64,000 nt of DNA from Alteromonas gracilis (GCF_002993325.1 NZ_PVNO01000005.1:213158-277157); one strand, 5' to 3'. Counted from the stretch's first letter, positions 22,761-34,184 are shown. The notes: a model not told the origin generated them from the letters alone. Translations and numbers: made by a program.

Positions 22761-23781
22761 TGACTCTGCGTTAATACGTCAAATTCTTTCAGAGATAGTC
22801 TCGCGCGATCCTGACCTATTGCTGGTGGGGGCAGCGCCAGATGCCTACGCTGCAAAGCGAATGGTACAAGAGTTCAGGCCAGATGTTATTACACTAGACA
22901 TTGAGATGCCAAAAGTGGACGGGTTGCGCTTTTTAGAAGTAATGATGAAGGCGATGCCGACGCCGGTTGTGATGATATCCACGCTGACAGAGCGAGGTGC
23001 TGATGCAACATTACGTGCGTTGGAACTCGGTGCGGTCGATTTTATGGCAAAGCCGAAACTTGGTGTAGCGCAAGGCATGGCTGAGTACGCAGCGGTTATT
23101 GTTGAAAAGATAAAAGCGGCCGCCCACTCTAAGCTTGGTCAACCAACCCAAACTCGCTGCACAAAACATGCTTCCATGCGCTACACGGGAACCGAAAAGT
23201 TAATTGGTATAGGCGCATCAACTGGGGGAACGGAAGCAATAAAAGACGTAATCATGCATTTTCCCCGCAATGCGCCGGCTACCATTATTTCCCAGCATAT
23301 GCCGCCAGGCTATACAACAACCTATGCCAAGCGACTTGACAGCCTATGTGAAATAACCGTGAGAGAAGCGCAAGGTGGAGAGCGCTTATTGCCTGGTTTT
23401 GCGTATTTAGCGCCAGGTAATAAACATTTAAAGGTACAAAGAAGTGGCGCTGATTATCGATTAGTACTTGATGACGGGCCTAAGGTATCAGGGCATAAAC
23501 CCTCTGTTGATGTGATGTTTGATTCACTCGCTGAGCATGCAGGCGCTAATGCCGTGGGCGTGCTGCTTACCGGTATGGGGCGCGATGGAGCGCAAGGTCT
23601 TAAAAATATGCACACCAAAGGTTCTGTCACGTTTTGTCAGAATGAAAAAACCTGTGTTGTTTATGGTATGCCTAAAGTTGCTGTCGAGCTTAAAGCCGCC
23701 AGTTTCGTCAAGCCGTTAGAAGATATCTCAGATGCAATTTTGGATACGCTTGAAGCGTTAGGTGCAAGTTCCCGTCTCTAA
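22735..23781 (+). CDS. cheB: Chemoreceptor methylesterase/deamidase CheB (copy 1)
   Basis: 348 residues. The N-terminal receiver has Asp9/Asp10 and phospho-acceptor Asp55 (TLDIEMPKVDG). The C-terminal esterase has the triad Ser in GIGASTGGTE, His in SQHMPPGYT and Asp in GMGRDGAQG. It removes receptor methyl groups when phosphorylated by CheA. The start lies inside the end of cheD. No clear terminator follows, so transcription may continue into the second chemosensory operon. Confidence 0.96.
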   Translation: MPIKVLVVDDSALIRQILSEIVSRDPDLLLVGAAPDAYAAKRMVQEFRPDVITLDIEMPKVDGLRFLEVMMKAMPTPVVMISTLTERGADATLRALELGAVDFMAKPKLGVAQGMAEYAAVIVEKIKAAAHSKLGQPTQTRCTKHASMRYTGTEKLIGIGASTGGTEAIKDVIMHFPRNAPATIISQHMPPGYTTTYAKRLDSLCEITVREAQGGERLLPGFAYLAPGNKHLKVQRSGADYRLVLDDGPKVSGHKPSVDVMFDSLAEHAGANAVGVLLTGMGRDGAQGLKNMHTKGSVTFCQNEKTCVVYGMPKVAVELKAASFVKPLEDISDAILDTLEALGASSRL

Positions 23782-23931
23782 TTTTTCTTACGCTTTTATG
23801 TCGCAAATGTCACCAATGTAGCAATTTAATAAAAATAATCAAAAGTATAATTGTTGGGTTTGGAAAATAGACCATACTTTGTTTGTATTTTGTGCATCCG
23901 CCTGCGCGGTAAGAACAACAGAGGTGTGATT

Positions 23932-25128
23932 GTGGTCGCTATAGCTGCAGATTATTTGGATAATTTCTTTTCCAACAAAAGCAATTCCTTCGTGATTGCT
24001 TTTCTAACGATGGCGATAAGTTGGGCGCTCTTCTTCACTTCTTTTGAGCATCTAGCTTTGGCTGCCAGCTCAGCGTGTGTCCTTATACTTCTTTTCTTTT
24101 TATCGAAAATGTCTGAGCAACTTAGCGCTCCTAATAAGGTTCGCTCAGCAGTGACGGTATCGACAATTGAAGCAAGCAGCAGTGATTTAATGGCAGAAAC
24201 CATTGCTGATGCTAACGAGATATTATCGGTCACCTCATCAAATATCGCTGATATCTTCTCTACGCAAACGGATGCAGTGGGAACACTAAGTGATGCGTTC
24301 ATCTCGCTCCAGTCATTGTTAGGTCAACAAGAAGTCAGCATCAATAACTTACTAAAAGACGATGACAACAGCGACTGCGCTTACGCTGACAAGATGCGCA
24401 GTTTTGCGTCTGAGACTGACACTACGCTGACGCAGTTTATCGCATCAACCAAAGAAATGACCGAGTCGACGCGGGCGCTCGAATCTCAGGTACAGACCAT
24501 TCAACAGGCAATGCCTACCGTAATTGAAGCGCTCGGTGGTATTGACGACATTTCATCTCAAACAAATCTTTTAGCGCTAAATGCAGCGATAGAAGCTGCT
24601 CGTGCTGGAGAGGCAGGCCGCGGATTTGCGGTAGTTGCTGACGAGGTTCGCGCACTATCTACGCGCTCAACCCAATTTAGTGACGTAATTAAAACGCAAA
24701 TCGAAAACATTAGGTCGCTTATAAACAAACTCACCGAAACCGCAGAAGTCGTTGCCTCTCAAGACATATCTCATGTGGTAAATGCCAAGGACGCGATTAG
24801 CGAGCAACTCAAAAGCATAATTCGCAAAGCTGAGGCTGACATTCAAGGTGCAAGTGAACTTGAGGGCATTCGTCAACAGCTATCTGATGCGACCAATTCC
24901 GCCATAAGAGGAATGCAGTTTGGCGATATTAACGGGCAGAACCTGACTTATACGCGAGAAATCATTGACTTTGTAGTGGCTCAGCTGAACGACCTAAATG
25001 CGCAAACTGCGCAGCAAGTTAAAGAGAGTTTGGCTAATTATCAGGTTTCACTCAAAGACAAAGGACAAGCAGATCATAACCCGGTTTCCGCAACATCAAT
25101 GGATGCTGGCGACGTAGAACTTTTTTAA
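23932..25128 (+). CDS. Short methyl-accepting chemotaxis protein without sensor domain (copy 2)
   Basis: About 398 residues from the GTG at 23932, which has GAGG 7 nt upstream; a TTG at 23851 would add 27 residues without a ribosome-binding site. The chosen start puts the membrane hairpin ([16 protein letters not shown]...) at the same place as in copy 1 (14071). The signalling core ([33 protein letters not shown]) and tail ([14 protein letters not shown]) are closely shared, while the N-terminal 100 residues have diverged. It has no HAMP and no CheR-tethering pentapeptide. Confidence 0.84.
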   Translation: MVAIAADYLDNFFSNKSNSFVIAFLTMAISWALFFTSFEHLALAASSACVLILLFFLSKMSEQLSAPNKVRSAVTVSTIEASSSDLMAETIADANEILSVTSSNIADIFSTQTDAVGTLSDAFISLQSLLGQQEVSINNLLKDDDNSDCAYADKMRSFASETDTTLTQFIASTKEMTESTRALESQVQTIQQAMPTVIEALGGIDDISSQTNLLALNAAIEAARAGEAGRGFAVVADEVRALSTRSTQFSDVIKTQIENIRSLINKLTETAEVVASQDISHVVNAKDAISEQLKSIIRKAEADIQGASELEGIRQQLSDATNSAIRGMQFGDINGQNLTYTREIIDFVVAQLNDLNAQTAQQVKESLANYQVSLKDKGQADHNPVSATSMDAGDVELF

Positions 25129-25188
25129 TAACAAACATATTCACAGACAAGTGAGATTCATTCAAATATTCACAAAGGTGGTTGAATT

Positions 25189-25554
25189 ATGAGTAAAAGC
25201 ATTCTGATCGTGGACGACTCTGTGTCAATCCGTCAAATGGTGGAAATGACGCTTAAGTCAGCAAACTACAACGTGACAACAGCACAAGATGGTCAAGACG
25301 CTCTAGATAAATGCCAGGGGGCTCGTTTCGATTTTGTACTTACCGATCAAAACATGCCTCGAATGGATGGCCTTACACTTATCAAGTCGCTTCGTGGCCT
25401 AGCAAATTTCAGATCAACGCCTATCGTCATGCTCACGACCGAGGCAGGTGATGATATGAAAGCAAAAGGAAAGGCGGCTGGTGCGACAGGTTGGATGGTG
25501 AAGCCTTTTGACCCGAATAAACTTCTTGATGTGATGAAACGTGTTTTAGGTTAA
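25189..25554 (+). CDS. cheY: Chemotaxis response regulator CheY (copy 2)
   Basis: 121 residues, colinear with the CheY at 15312 with few substitutions. Asp9/Asp10, phospho-acceptor Asp53 (VLTDQNMPRMDG), the Thr in MLTTEAG and the Lys in VKPFDP are all kept. An AAAGGTGG ribosome-binding site lies about 8 nt upstream. Whether the two CheYs talk to both CheAs cannot be told from sequence; their near identity makes cross-talk likely. Confidence 0.96.
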   Translation: MSKSILIVDDSVSIRQMVEMTLKSANYNVTTAQDGQDALDKCQGARFDFVLTDQNMPRMDGLTLIKSLRGLANFRSTPIVMLTTEAGDDMKAKGKAAGATGWMVKPFDPNKLLDVMKRVLG

Positions 25555-25592
25555 TCCAATTTCGGCGTGTTTAGGGTAGAGGGGAGTCATTT

Positions 25593-27527
25593 ATGACTAT
25601 CGATGTAAATCAGTTCCATGGCGTATTTTTTGACGAGAGCGACGAGCATCTCCAGGACATGGAGCAATTGCTCATGACCTTAGATGTAGATAACCCCGAC
25701 CCTGAAGAGCTTAATAGTATTTTCAGAGCAGCGCATTCAATTAAGGGGGGCAGTGGCATCTTCGGGTTTGATGCGTTGATGAACCTCACCCATGTTATGG
25801 AAAACCTGCTCGATAAAGCACGAAATCAAGAAATTCAGGTTACAGCCGCCATTGTAGACATATTTCTCCAGACGTTGGATGTATTGAAAGACACCTTAGC
25901 GGCTTATAAAGAGCAAACCGAACTTCCTCAAGACCAAATAGAGGCAAGTATAAAGGTACTGGAAGAAACGTTAGCTCGAGCTTCTGGGCAGACCGCTGAT
26001 GATTTGCAAGAGTCTGTTCATCAGCAGGATACCTCAGCCCAAAGCAATGACATAGAGGGCTTTGGTTTCTTTGATGACGACGAAGGAGAAGCCCAAACGG
26101 CGGTATCCGAGACGCAGTCAGAAGAAATCGAAGGCTTTGGATTTTTCAATGATGAAGACGAGTCAAGCCATAGTAAGCCCCAGACAGAAAAAACTGCTAA
26201 TGAAGCTCAAGATGATGAAGGATTTGGCTTCTATGCACCAGAAAACTTACCGATAAAACCAGACGCTGAGCAAGCTGCTCAGTCAGTGCCTAAACAGCCA
26301 ATAGTTAAACCAGTTAAGCCTAAACCAAAAGCGGCGCCTAAAGAAGCGGCATCCATACGGGTAGACACGACGAAAATCGATGCCATGGTTAATTTAGTCG
26401 GCGAGCTTGTGATTACCCAATCTATGCTTTCTAACGTAGGTCAAGAAGTAGAGGGCCAAATCGGAGAGCGCTTGCAGCTAGCGATTGACGAACTGCAACG
26501 CAATACGAGAGAAATACAAGAATCCGTCATGTCGATGCGCATGCTGCCTGTGAATATGACGTTCAATCGATTCCCTCGGGTAGTGAGAGATTTATCTTCT
26601 AAGTTAGGCAAAAAAGTCGACTTAGTTATCCAAGGCGGTAATACAGAAATCGATAAGAGCTTAATCGAAAAACTTGTCGACCCACTGACGCACTTAGTGA
26701 GAAACAGTATTGACCATGGCGTCGAAAGTCCTGAAAAACGACTTGCAAGCGGTAAGTCAGAAAACGGAACTGTAATATTAAGCGCTGAGCAGAAAGGCAG
26801 CAGCATCATCATCGGAATTATTGACGATGGCGCAGGCTTAAACAAAGAACGTATTTTAGAAAAGGCGACACAGAACGGACTTCCGGTCTCGCCTGATATG
26901 CCAGATAGCGAAATTTGGCAGCTTATTTTCCAAGCAGGCTTCTCTACCGCCGCAGAGGTAACCGATGTATCGGGCCGCGGTGTGGGTATGGACGTAGTTC
27001 GCCGTAACATTGAATCCATTGGTGGCCGTATTGAAATTGAATCGTCACAAGGTGAGGGTTCAGCATTCTATATTCATTTGCCTCTTACCCTCGCTATCGT
27101 CGACGGGATGTGTGTTTCAGTGGGAGATCAAATCTTCGTTATCCCTCTCCTTAACGTAATCGAATCTTTTCAACCTACCAAATCGCAAGTCAAAACACTG
27201 GGCAACGACAAGGTGCTATGGATTAGAGATCAGTATTGGCCTCTCGTCTCGCTCACTCAGCTAATGCAAGTTGATAATGGGGTTATAGAACCTACCAAAG
27301 GCATTGTTGTGTTACTTGAAAGTAGCAAAAAGCGGTATGGCGTCTTAGTTGATTCGCTTGTCGGTCAGCAGCAAGTGGTTATTAAAAGTTTAGAGCAACA
27401 TTACAAGAAGGTCGCAGGTATAGCCGGCGCGACCATTATGGGTGATGGCAAGGTCGCGATGATTTTAGACGCAGATTCAGTGGCAGCAAACTGTATCAAT
27501 ATTCCTAATGAAGAGGTTTCACTATGA
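25593..27527 (+). CDS. cheA: Chemotaxis histidine kinase CheA with FGFF-repeat linker (copy 2)
   Basis: 644 residues, 59 fewer than copy 1; the difference is almost all in the linker between P1 and P3. His48 lies in [10 protein letters not shown]. The linker carries three FGFF/FGFY motifs (residues 157, 182, 211; EGFGFFDDDE, EGFGFFNDED, EGFGFYAPEN). P3-P5 are intact, with [19 protein letters not shown] and [12 protein letters not shown]. The stop overlaps cheW by 4 nt, as in copy 1. Confidence 0.96.
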   Translation: MTIDVNQFHGVFFDESDEHLQDMEQLLMTLDVDNPDPEELNSIFRAAHSIKGGSGIFGFDALMNLTHVMENLLDKARNQEIQVTAAIVDIFLQTLDVLKDTLAAYKEQTELPQDQIEASIKVLEETLARASGQTADDLQESVHQQDTSAQSNDIEGFGFFDDDEGEAQTAVSETQSEEIEGFGFFNDEDESSHSKPQTEKTANEAQDDEGFGFYAPENLPIKPDAEQAAQSVPKQPIVKPVKPKPKAAPKEAASIRVDTTKIDAMVNLVGELVITQSMLSNVGQEVEGQIGERLQLAIDELQRNTREIQESVMSMRMLPVNMTFNRFPRVVRDLSSKLGKKVDLVIQGGNTEIDKSLIEKLVDPLTHLVRNSIDHGVESPEKRLASGKSENGTVILSAEQKGSSIIIGIIDDGAGLNKERILEKATQNGLPVSPDMPDSEIWQLIFQAGFSTAAEVTDVSGRGVGMDVVRRNIESIGGRIEIESSQGEGSAFYIHLPLTLAIVDGMCVSVGDQIFVIPLLNVIESFQPTKSQVKTLGNDKVLWIRDQYWPLVSLTQLMQVDNGVIEPTKGIVVLLESSKKRYGVLVDSLVGQQQVVIKSLEQHYKKVAGIAGATIMGDGKVAMILDADSVAANCINIPNEEVSL

Positions 27528-28027
27528 GCGAGGCAGCATTACAGCAAGCCGTTAGTGCATCACAAGAAAACGAATTTTTAAGTTTTGTTTTAGGTGAAGA
27601 GCACTATGCGCTTGATATAACGACAGTTAAAGAAATTCGTGGTTACGAGCAAGTTACTAAAATCGCCAATGCGCCTAGCTTTATCAAAGGGGTGATAAAT
27701 CTTCGCGGGGATATCGTTCCGATTGTGGACTTGCGCATTAAATTTAATGTGGGAGAGGCGACATATAACGACTTCACGATAGTCATTATGCTCAATGTGC
27801 ACGACCGGATCGTGGGTATTGTGGTTGACGGTGTGTCTGATGTCATCCGCCTTTCAGAAGAAGACATGCTGCCGCCACCTGAGTTTGGCGTGGCATTCGA
27901 CAGTAAATACCTTCATGGACTGGCTGATGTCGACGAGCACATGGTCATTTTAGTTAATATTGAAAGCCTGATAACGAGCAATGAATTGGGTTTAGTTGAA
28001 ACGAAAACACAAGCGGTAGAGGTCTAG
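27524..28027 (+). CDS. cheW: Chemotaxis coupling protein CheW (copy 2)
   Basis: 167 residues, same length as copy 1. The central segment from [20 protein letters not shown] to [13 protein letters not shown] is almost unchanged. Differences cluster at the N-terminus and in the last ~15 residues. It is coupled to cheA by an ATGA overlap and lies only 5 bp before the interrupted receptor gene. Confidence 0.96.
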   Translation: MSEAALQQAVSASQENEFLSFVLGEEHYALDITTVKEIRGYEQVTKIANAPSFIKGVINLRGDIVPIVDLRIKFNVGEATYNDFTIVIMLNVHDRIVGIVVDGVSDVIRLSEEDMLPPPEFGVAFDSKYLHGLADVDEHMVILVNIESLITSNELGLVETKTQAVEV

Positions 28028-28032
28028 AGAAA

Positions 28033-30339
28033 ATGGGCATTATGACGTGGCTAGAAGAATTTACTAAAGCAACTGACGTTGAACAAGCATTGCGCAACAA
28101 GCAGGCGTTAGATGCTACAACCTGCTGCATTATGATGGCGGATGCCGATAGGAACATTATCTATGCCAACCAATCGGTGAAGACGCTATTAAAAGAGAAC
28201 GAAAGAAAGCTTCAAGCTGTCTTGCCAAGTTTTTCGGCAGATAACTTAGAAGGGCAAAACATCGATCAGTTTCATCGAAACCCTTCACATCAGCGCGGCA
28301 TTTTAGCCGAATTAAAGTCAACAATGACTTCTACAATTAGCATTGGCGACCTGAACTTTAAACTTACTCTGACCCCATTTTTCAACGAAAACCGAGAAAA
28401 CATTGGCACTATGGTTGAGTGGGTTGATCAGTCTGAACTCCTCATTAAAAGCACGATGTTAGAAGTGTTGAACAATGCCCAAGCGGTCATAGAGTTTAAC
28501 GCTGAAGGTGTTATTCAGCACGCCAACGACAACTTTCTTAACGCCTTGGGTTACAGCCTGAACGAAATTGTGGGTAACCATCATAAAATGTTTTGTGACC
28601 CTGATTACGTGCGGTCAGAGGAGTATGGTCAGTTCTGGCGCGACCTAAAAGCGGGTAAAGGTCAAAGTGGGGAGTTTTGTCGCTTCGACAAGATGGGCAA
28701 AGAGGTATGGATTCAGGCAACGTATAACCCAGTATTTGACGGTGATGGAAAAGTTATTCGCATTGTTAAATTTGCGACTGACATTACCGCATCAAAGCTT
28801 AAAAACGCCTATTTTGAAGGGCAAATTGAAGCGATAAATAAGGCGCAAGCGGTAATTGAATTCGACTTGGATGGCAAAATTTTAAATGCTAATGAGAACT
28901 TCACTAATACGGTGGGCTATAGCCTTGAAGAAATAGTTGGTAAACATCACAGCATCTTTGTCGAAGATGACTACAAGCGCAGCGTTGAGTATTCACAATT
29001 TTGGGAACAACTACGCCAAGGTGTGCAATTTTCTGACGAGTTTAAGCGTGTTGGCAAAGGTGGCAAGGAAGTTTGGATCCAAGCGTCTTACAACCCTATT
29101 TTGGACCAAAACGGTAGGCCATATCGCGTGGTGAAGTACGCTATTGATATTACGGGTACAAAACAAGCGATTAAAGACATTAAACACGCTATGAGCGAGT
29201 TGGTTGAAGGAAATCTTGATTGCCGAATCGATCATGAGTTTGAGGGAGAGTTCAAGGAATTGGGCGCGTCTATCAATCGCTTTATAGACGATATGCGTCG
29301 CATAATCGGGTCAATTAGCGACGTAATGACACGTTTGTCGCAGGGCGACCTCACCGCTGTGCTCGATGAGCAGTTTGAAGGCGAATTCCAAGTATTAGGA
29401 GACGCTATTAATCAATTTGTGACTGAAATGTCGGGCACAATAGGTTCAATCTACCAGGCAGTAGAAACCATTAACACCGCGGCTTCTGAAATTGCTACTG
29501 GCAATTCCGACCTCTCCAGCCGCACCGAGCAACAAGCTTCGAGTTTAGAAGAGACCGCTTCCAGTATGGAAGAATTGACCGGTACGGTAAAACTGAACGC
29601 GTAAAATGCAGAGCAAGCAAACAGCCTAGCATCTCAAAGCTGTGATATCGCAAGTCGAGGTGGAGAGTTAATTCGTCAAGTGGTCGATACCATGTCGTCT
29701 ATCAATGAGTCTGCCCAAGAGATTTCAGACATTATAGGTGTCATAGATGGAATTGCCTTTCAAACCAATATCTTGGCACTCAATGCGGCCGTGGAGGCTG
29801 CTAGAGCCGGAGAGCAAGGCCGTGGCTTCGCCGTTGTAGCCTCTGAAGTCCGCAGTTTGGCCCAGCGTTCCGCTGAAGCAGCGAAAGAAATAAAGCAACT
29901 TATTTCAGACTCGGTTAATAAAATTGATGGCGGTAATAAGTTAGTTAACCAGTCCGGCGACACCATGGAAGAAGTGGTTACATCCATCAAGCGAGTAAAC
30001 GACATCATGTCTGAAATAGCCGCAGCAAGTGCTGAACAGGCCTGCGGTATAGAAGAAGTGAGCAAAGCGGTCGTGCAGATGGACGAGATGACACAGCAGA
30101 ATGCTGCACTGGTTGAAGAGGCGGCAGCAGCGGCTGAAAGCTTACAGCAGCAGGCTGGTAACTTATCTGAACGGGTTTCAACGTTCAACATAGGTGATAG
30201 AGCAGATTCACACGAAATGCAGCCTGCAAAATCTTTTGCAATAAGTAACGAGAAAAAAATAGCGCCAGTGACCAAGCTAAATAGCGCTAAAAAGCTTGCG
30301 CCAAAGGTCCCTAGCAGCGATGAGTGGGAATCGTTCTAA
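28033..30339 (+). pseudogene. PAS-repeat chemoreceptor interrupted by one nonsense codon
   Basis: The frame would encode 768 residues but is broken by TAA at 29602-29604 (codon 524). The three-codon context reads GCG TAA AAT where the two intact paralogues have GCC/GCT GAA AAT, so one G-to-T change explains it. The truncated product (523 aa) keeps an N-terminal PAS-like domain, two 122-residue PAS units and two HAMP-like segments (SELVEGNLDCRIDHEFEGEF and TRLSQGDLTAVLDEQFEGEF) but loses the kinase-control tip. The downstream part is still open and ends in EWESF, the CheR-docking pentapeptide. Reading frame is otherwise intact, so the lesion is recent, a sequencing error, or tolerated. Confidence 0.88.
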
Positions 30340-30350
30340 CGAAGAGAGAA

Positions 30351-30381
30351 AGGCGAGTTTTGAAAAAAATTCGCCTTTTTT
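30351..30381 (+). terminator. Intra-operon terminator after the interrupted receptor
   Basis: aggcgagttt pairs with aaattcgcct (one G-T pair), and the stem is followed by a run of six Ts. It lies 12 bp after the interrupted receptor and before the next receptor, so it splits the second chemosensory operon. Copy 1 has no counterpart. Confidence 0.8.
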
Positions 30382-30433
30382 ATATGTTTTAAGCGAGTCG
30401 TAAATGGGTCGCTATTGATGAGGTGGTAACACA

Positions 30434-33343
30434 ATGGGTGTATTTAAAATATTTCACAACGAAGAGTTGGAAGCAGCACAAAGCCTTTCTCGTTTCCAAG
30501 AGCAAGCACTAAGTGAGAGTTCGGCCTGTTTGATGCTAGTCGACGCTGAAGGCTTAATCACTTTTGCAAACAAAGCACTATTGGCACTGATACAAGAACA
30601 TCAGCAGAAGTTTAAATCAGCGTTACCAAATGTTGACCACCACAGTCTTTATGGCATGCCTATGGCCAACTTTTTTTCCAACAATAATGAACTCGCCAAT
30701 CGTTATGCCAACTGTAATAGCAAAGATTCCTTCTTAGTGCCCATCGGCGACTTGCTGTTTACGTTAAAGCTGACCGTGATTAAAAGTGCAGAGGGTATAA
30801 AAATTGGCACCATGGTTGAGTGGTTAAATGACCAGGAACTTCAATACAAAACGGGCGTATTAGATGGGCTCGACCGTTGCCAAGCGGTCATATCATTTAC
30901 GCCAGATGGCATAGTTGAAGACGCCAACGAAAATTTTCTAAAAGTTACTGGCTATTCAAAAGATGACATCGTTGGTCAACATCACAGATTGTTCGTGTTA
31001 CCCGATTACGGCGTTTCTTTAGAATACAGCAAGTTTTGGGAAGGCCTTAGAAATGGAGAACGTAGCAGCGGTGAATATTGCCGTGTAGCTAAAAACGGCG
31101 ATAAAATTTGGATTCAAGCCTCCTACAACCCTATATACGACAAGCTCGGTAATATAATTCGTGTAGTAAAATTTGCTACCGATATTACTGACCAGAAAAG
31201 AAAAAATGCAGATTACGAAGGTCAAATTAATGCCATTGGCAAATCGCTTGCGGTTATAGAATTTAACTTAGATGGCGTGATACAAAATGCTAACGAAAAC
31301 TTTTGTGCAGCAACCGGATATGACCTGAGCGAAATAAAAGGGCAGCACCACAGCATGTTTGTAGAGCCAAATTATAAAATGAGCCCTGAATATGCAGCTT
31401 TCTGGCGAGATTTGAAAAAAGGAGAGTTCAAATCAGGTGAATTCAAACGAGTGAAAAAAGATGGCAGCGAGCTTTGGATCCAAGCCTCTTACAATCCAAT
31501 ATTCGATGAATTCGGTCAACCCCTTAAGGTTGTTAAGTATGCGTCAGATGTTACCGAACAAAAGCTCAGAAACGCCTTTAATACAGGGCAAATAGACGCC
31601 ATTAGTAAATCTCAGGCGGTGATTGAGTTTGATGTGCATGGCAATATTCTCACTGCTAACGATAATTTTCTAGCTACGGTTGGATATGGTTTAGATGAAA
31701 TCCAAGGAAAACATCACCGCATTTTCGTTACAAAGCAAGAGCGAGAGTCAGACCAGTATAAAACCTTTTGGAAGCAACTTGCCGAAGGGCAATTCTATTC
31801 TGGTGAGTTTCATCGCATCGCAAAAGACGGCACGGACGTTTGGATCCAAGCCACCTACAATCCCATACTCGACATGAGTGGCAATGTTATAAAGGTTGTC
31901 AAATACGCAAGCAATATTACTGAACAAAAAGTAAAAAATGCTTATTTTGAAGGGCAACTTGCAGCCATTGGTAAATCACAAGCCGTTATCGAATTCAATA
32001 TGGACGGCGTTATCCAAGATGCCAATGAAAACTTCTTAAACACCTTGGGCTATACGCTAGAAGAGATAAAAGGTAAGCATCACAGCATGTTCGTAGACCC
32101 TTCTTACCGAGCGAGCCCAGAATATGCTGCATTCTGGGAAGGGTTGCGCAATGGTTCTTATTCTTCGGGCGAGTATCGTAGGCTAGGTAAAAACGGAAAA
32201 GAAGTTTTTATTCAGGCCTCGTATAACCCGATACTTGATCACAACGGCAAGCCTTTCAGAGTAGTTAAATTTGCCTCTGATATTACGGGTAGAACCCAGG
32301 CGGTAGATGAGATCAAGCATGTAATGACCAAGCTGACAGAGGGCGACCTGACAGTAAATATCGATCACGCGCTAGAGGGGGATTTTGCTGTCCTTGGTGA
32401 AGCCATTAATCAGTTCATTAATGAATTGCGTGGCACGATTACCAATATCAACGAAGCGGTAGAGACTATTAACGTAGCGTCGGGAGAAATTGCTACTGGC
32501 AATGCGGACCTTTCTAGCCGAACTGAGCAACAAGCTTCGAGCCTTGAAGAGACCGCATCAAGCATGGAAGAACTTACCGGTACGGTTAAACTCAATGCTG
32601 AAAATGCAGACCAAGCAAATAGTCTAGCAGCCCAAGCAAGTAAAATTGCATCTCAAGGCGGAGAGGTGATTGGAGAAGTGGTCGAGACCATGACTCAAAT
32701 CAATGAATCTGCCCAAGAGATTTCAGACATCATAGGGGTCATAGATGGCATTGCTTTCCAAACAAATATTCTTGCGCTTAACGCAGCCGTAGAAGCTGCT
32801 CGAGCGGGCGAGCAAGGCCGCGGATTTGCGGTAGTAGCGTCAGAAGTACGCAATTTAGCACAGCGTTCAGCTGAGGCAGCGAAAGACATCAAAGAGCTCA
32901 TATCTGACTCGGTAGCTAAGATAGCAAGTGGTAACCAACTAGTAGTGAAATCTGGCGAAACCATGGCAGAAGTTGTAACTTCCATCAAACGTGTAAACGA
33001 CATCATGTCTGAAATTGCAGCGGCTTCTGCAGAGCAAGCATGTGGAATTGAAGAGGTAAGTCGTGCGGTTGTCCAAATGGATGAAATGACACAACAAAAT
33101 GCTGCGTTGGTAGAAGAGGCTGCTGCTGCGGCAGACAGTTTAAGACAACAGTCTTCTCAGCTGAATGAACGTGTTTCAGTGTTTAATGTAGGAAGAGGGC
33201 TGACTGCTGATCAGCAGCAAATCGCTGCCCTACCGCAAGGGCAATACCGTCAGCAAAGAATGCCGTCTTCAGTTAACCACGCACCAAGGGCTCAAGCCTT
33301 GAAGCCAGCGATGCCTGTTGAAGCGGAGTGGGAGTCATTTTAA
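30434..33343 (+). CDS. Soluble PAS-repeat chemoreceptor, four tandem PAS plus HAMP and MCP domain (copy 2)
   Basis: 969 residues, the same architecture as the receptor at 18379: a divergent N-terminal PAS-like domain, four 122-residue PAS/PAC units (starting near 30881, 31245, 31611 and 31977), HAMP ([20 protein letters not shown]) and MCP signalling domain. There are no membrane helices. Its C-terminal EWESF matches the CheR-binding pentapeptide. It lies past a terminator, and an ATG with GAGGTGG upstream starts it. It is probably the functional receptor of this operon copy, with the preceding interrupted gene as an extra. Confidence 0.93.
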   Translation: MGVFKIFHNEELEAAQSLSRFQEQALSESSACLMLVDAEGLITFANKALLALIQEHQQKFKSALPNVDHHSLYGMPMANFFSNNNELANRYANCNSKDSFLVPIGDLLFTLKLTVIKSAEGIKIGTMVEWLNDQELQYKTGVLDGLDRCQAVISFTPDGIVEDANENFLKVTGYSKDDIVGQHHRLFVLPDYGVSLEYSKFWEGLRNGERSSGEYCRVAKNGDKIWIQASYNPIYDKLGNIIRVVKFATDITDQKRKNADYEGQINAIGKSLAVIEFNLDGVIQNANENFCAATGYDLSEIKGQHHSMFVEPNYKMSPEYAAFWRDLKKGEFKSGEFKRVKKDGSELWIQASYNPIFDEFGQPLKVVKYASDVTEQKLRNAFNTGQIDAISKSQAVIEFDVHGNILTANDNFLATVGYGLDEIQGKHHRIFVTKQERESDQYKTFWKQLAEGQFYSGEFHRIAKDGTDVWIQATYNPILDMSGNVIKVVKYASNITEQKVKNAYFEGQLAAIGKSQAVIEFNMDGVIQDANENFLNTLGYTLEEIKGKHHSMFVDPSYRASPEYAAFWEGLRNGSYSSGEYRRLGKNGKEVFIQASYNPILDHNGKPFRVVKFASDITGRTQAVDEIKHVMTKLTEGDLTVNIDHALEGDFAVLGEAINQFINELRGTITNINEAVETINVASGEIATGNADLSSRTEQQASSLEETASSMEELTGTVKLNAENADQANSLAAQASKIASQGGEVIGEVVETMTQINESAQEISDIIGVIDGIAFQTNILALNAAVEAARAGEQGRGFAVVASEVRNLAQRSAEAAKDIKELISDSVAKIASGNQLVVKSGETMAEVVTSIKRVNDIMSEIAAASAEQACGIEEVSRAVVQMDEMTQQNAALVEEAAAAADSLRQQSSQLNERVSVFNVGRGLTADQQQIAALPQGQYRQQRMPSSVNHAPRAQALKPAMPVEAEWESF

Positions 33344-34176
33344 TGATGGCAGAAGTACAAGAACGCAGTGGAACAAGGGAGTTCGCTTTTGAAAAAGCGG
33401 ACTTCAAAAAAGTTCAGCAAATGCTGTTTAAAAAGGCGGGAATTAATTTATCCGACGCGAAAGAAGCAATGGTGTATAGCCGATTAGCAAGGCGTATAAG
33501 AGCGCTGAACCTGAAGAGCTTTAACGATTACCTTGCAGTTGTTGGTAGGTCTGAAGCAGAGTTGGAGCAATTCATTAATGCGCTGACGACTAACCTGACC
33601 TCGTTCTTTCGCGAGCCTCATCATTTTACAGCGTTGGCTGACTATTTGGCTCAGCATTCAAACGTTACCAATATTTGGTGTGCTGCTAGCTCAACAGGCG
33701 AGGAACCCTACTCTATTGCGATGGTGGTTGCTGAGGCGTTTGGTAGTTTTAAAACGCCAGTCAAAATAATCGCCTCAGACATAGATAGTAAAGTATTGGC
33801 AAAGGCGAAAGCCGGGGTTTATCCGTTAGCGTCAATTTCCAAAATCCCCATTGAGCGTCAAAAGCAATTTTTCCATAAAGGAAAAGGTGCGAACGAAGGA
33901 AAGGTTAAGGTAGTCGATGAGCTGCGCCAAATGGTGCAGTTTAAGAAGCTCAACCTTACCGACCAAAGTTGGGACGTTAAAGCGCCACTGGATATTATTT
34001 TTTGTCGAAACGTGATGATTTATTTCGATAAACCGACGCAATTGAATGTGTTGAAAAGGATGGTAGATATGCTCAAGCCTACAGGGCTTTATATGGCGGG
34101 GCACTCTGAAAACTTCAATATGCATACTAATCTTGTAAGGCCGGTAGGAAAGACTATTTATCGCCCGGCCGGTTAG
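33343..34176 (+). CDS. cheR: Chemoreceptor glutamate methyltransferase CheR (copy 2)
   Basis: 277 residues from the ATG at 33343, which overlaps the receptor stop as TAATG and has GGGAG about 9 nt upstream. Motifs: FKKVQQMLFKKAGINLSDAK, IWCAASSTGEEPYSIAM, IASDIDSKVLAKA, DIIFCRNVMIYFDKPTQ, GLYMAGHSENF. It is colinear with copy 1. It should methylate the PAS receptors, docking through their xWxxF tails. Confidence 0.96.
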   Translation: MMAEVQERSGTREFAFEKADFKKVQQMLFKKAGINLSDAKEAMVYSRLARRIRALNLKSFNDYLAVVGRSEAELEQFINALTTNLTSFFREPHHFTALADYLAQHSNVTNIWCAASSTGEEPYSIAMVVAEAFGSFKTPVKIIASDIDSKVLAKAKAGVYPLASISKIPIERQKQFFHKGKGANEGKVKVVDELRQMVQFKKLNLTDQSWDVKAPLDIIFCRNVMIYFDKPTQLNVLKRMVDMLKPTGLYMAGHSENFNMHTNLVRPVGKTIYRPAG

Positions 34177-34184
34177 GAGATTAC

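Noticed and set aside
29602..29604. Programmed readthrough or recoding of the receptor stop codon
   Set aside because: TAA is the least leaky stop, is followed by A, and no recoding signal is evident. A simple GAA-to-TAA mutation is enough.
29760..30275. Long minus-strand frames (up to 192 codons) inside the MCP and CheA genes
   Set aside because: They recur at the same places in paralogues because the plus-strand coding sequence is conserved; they lack ribosome-binding sites.
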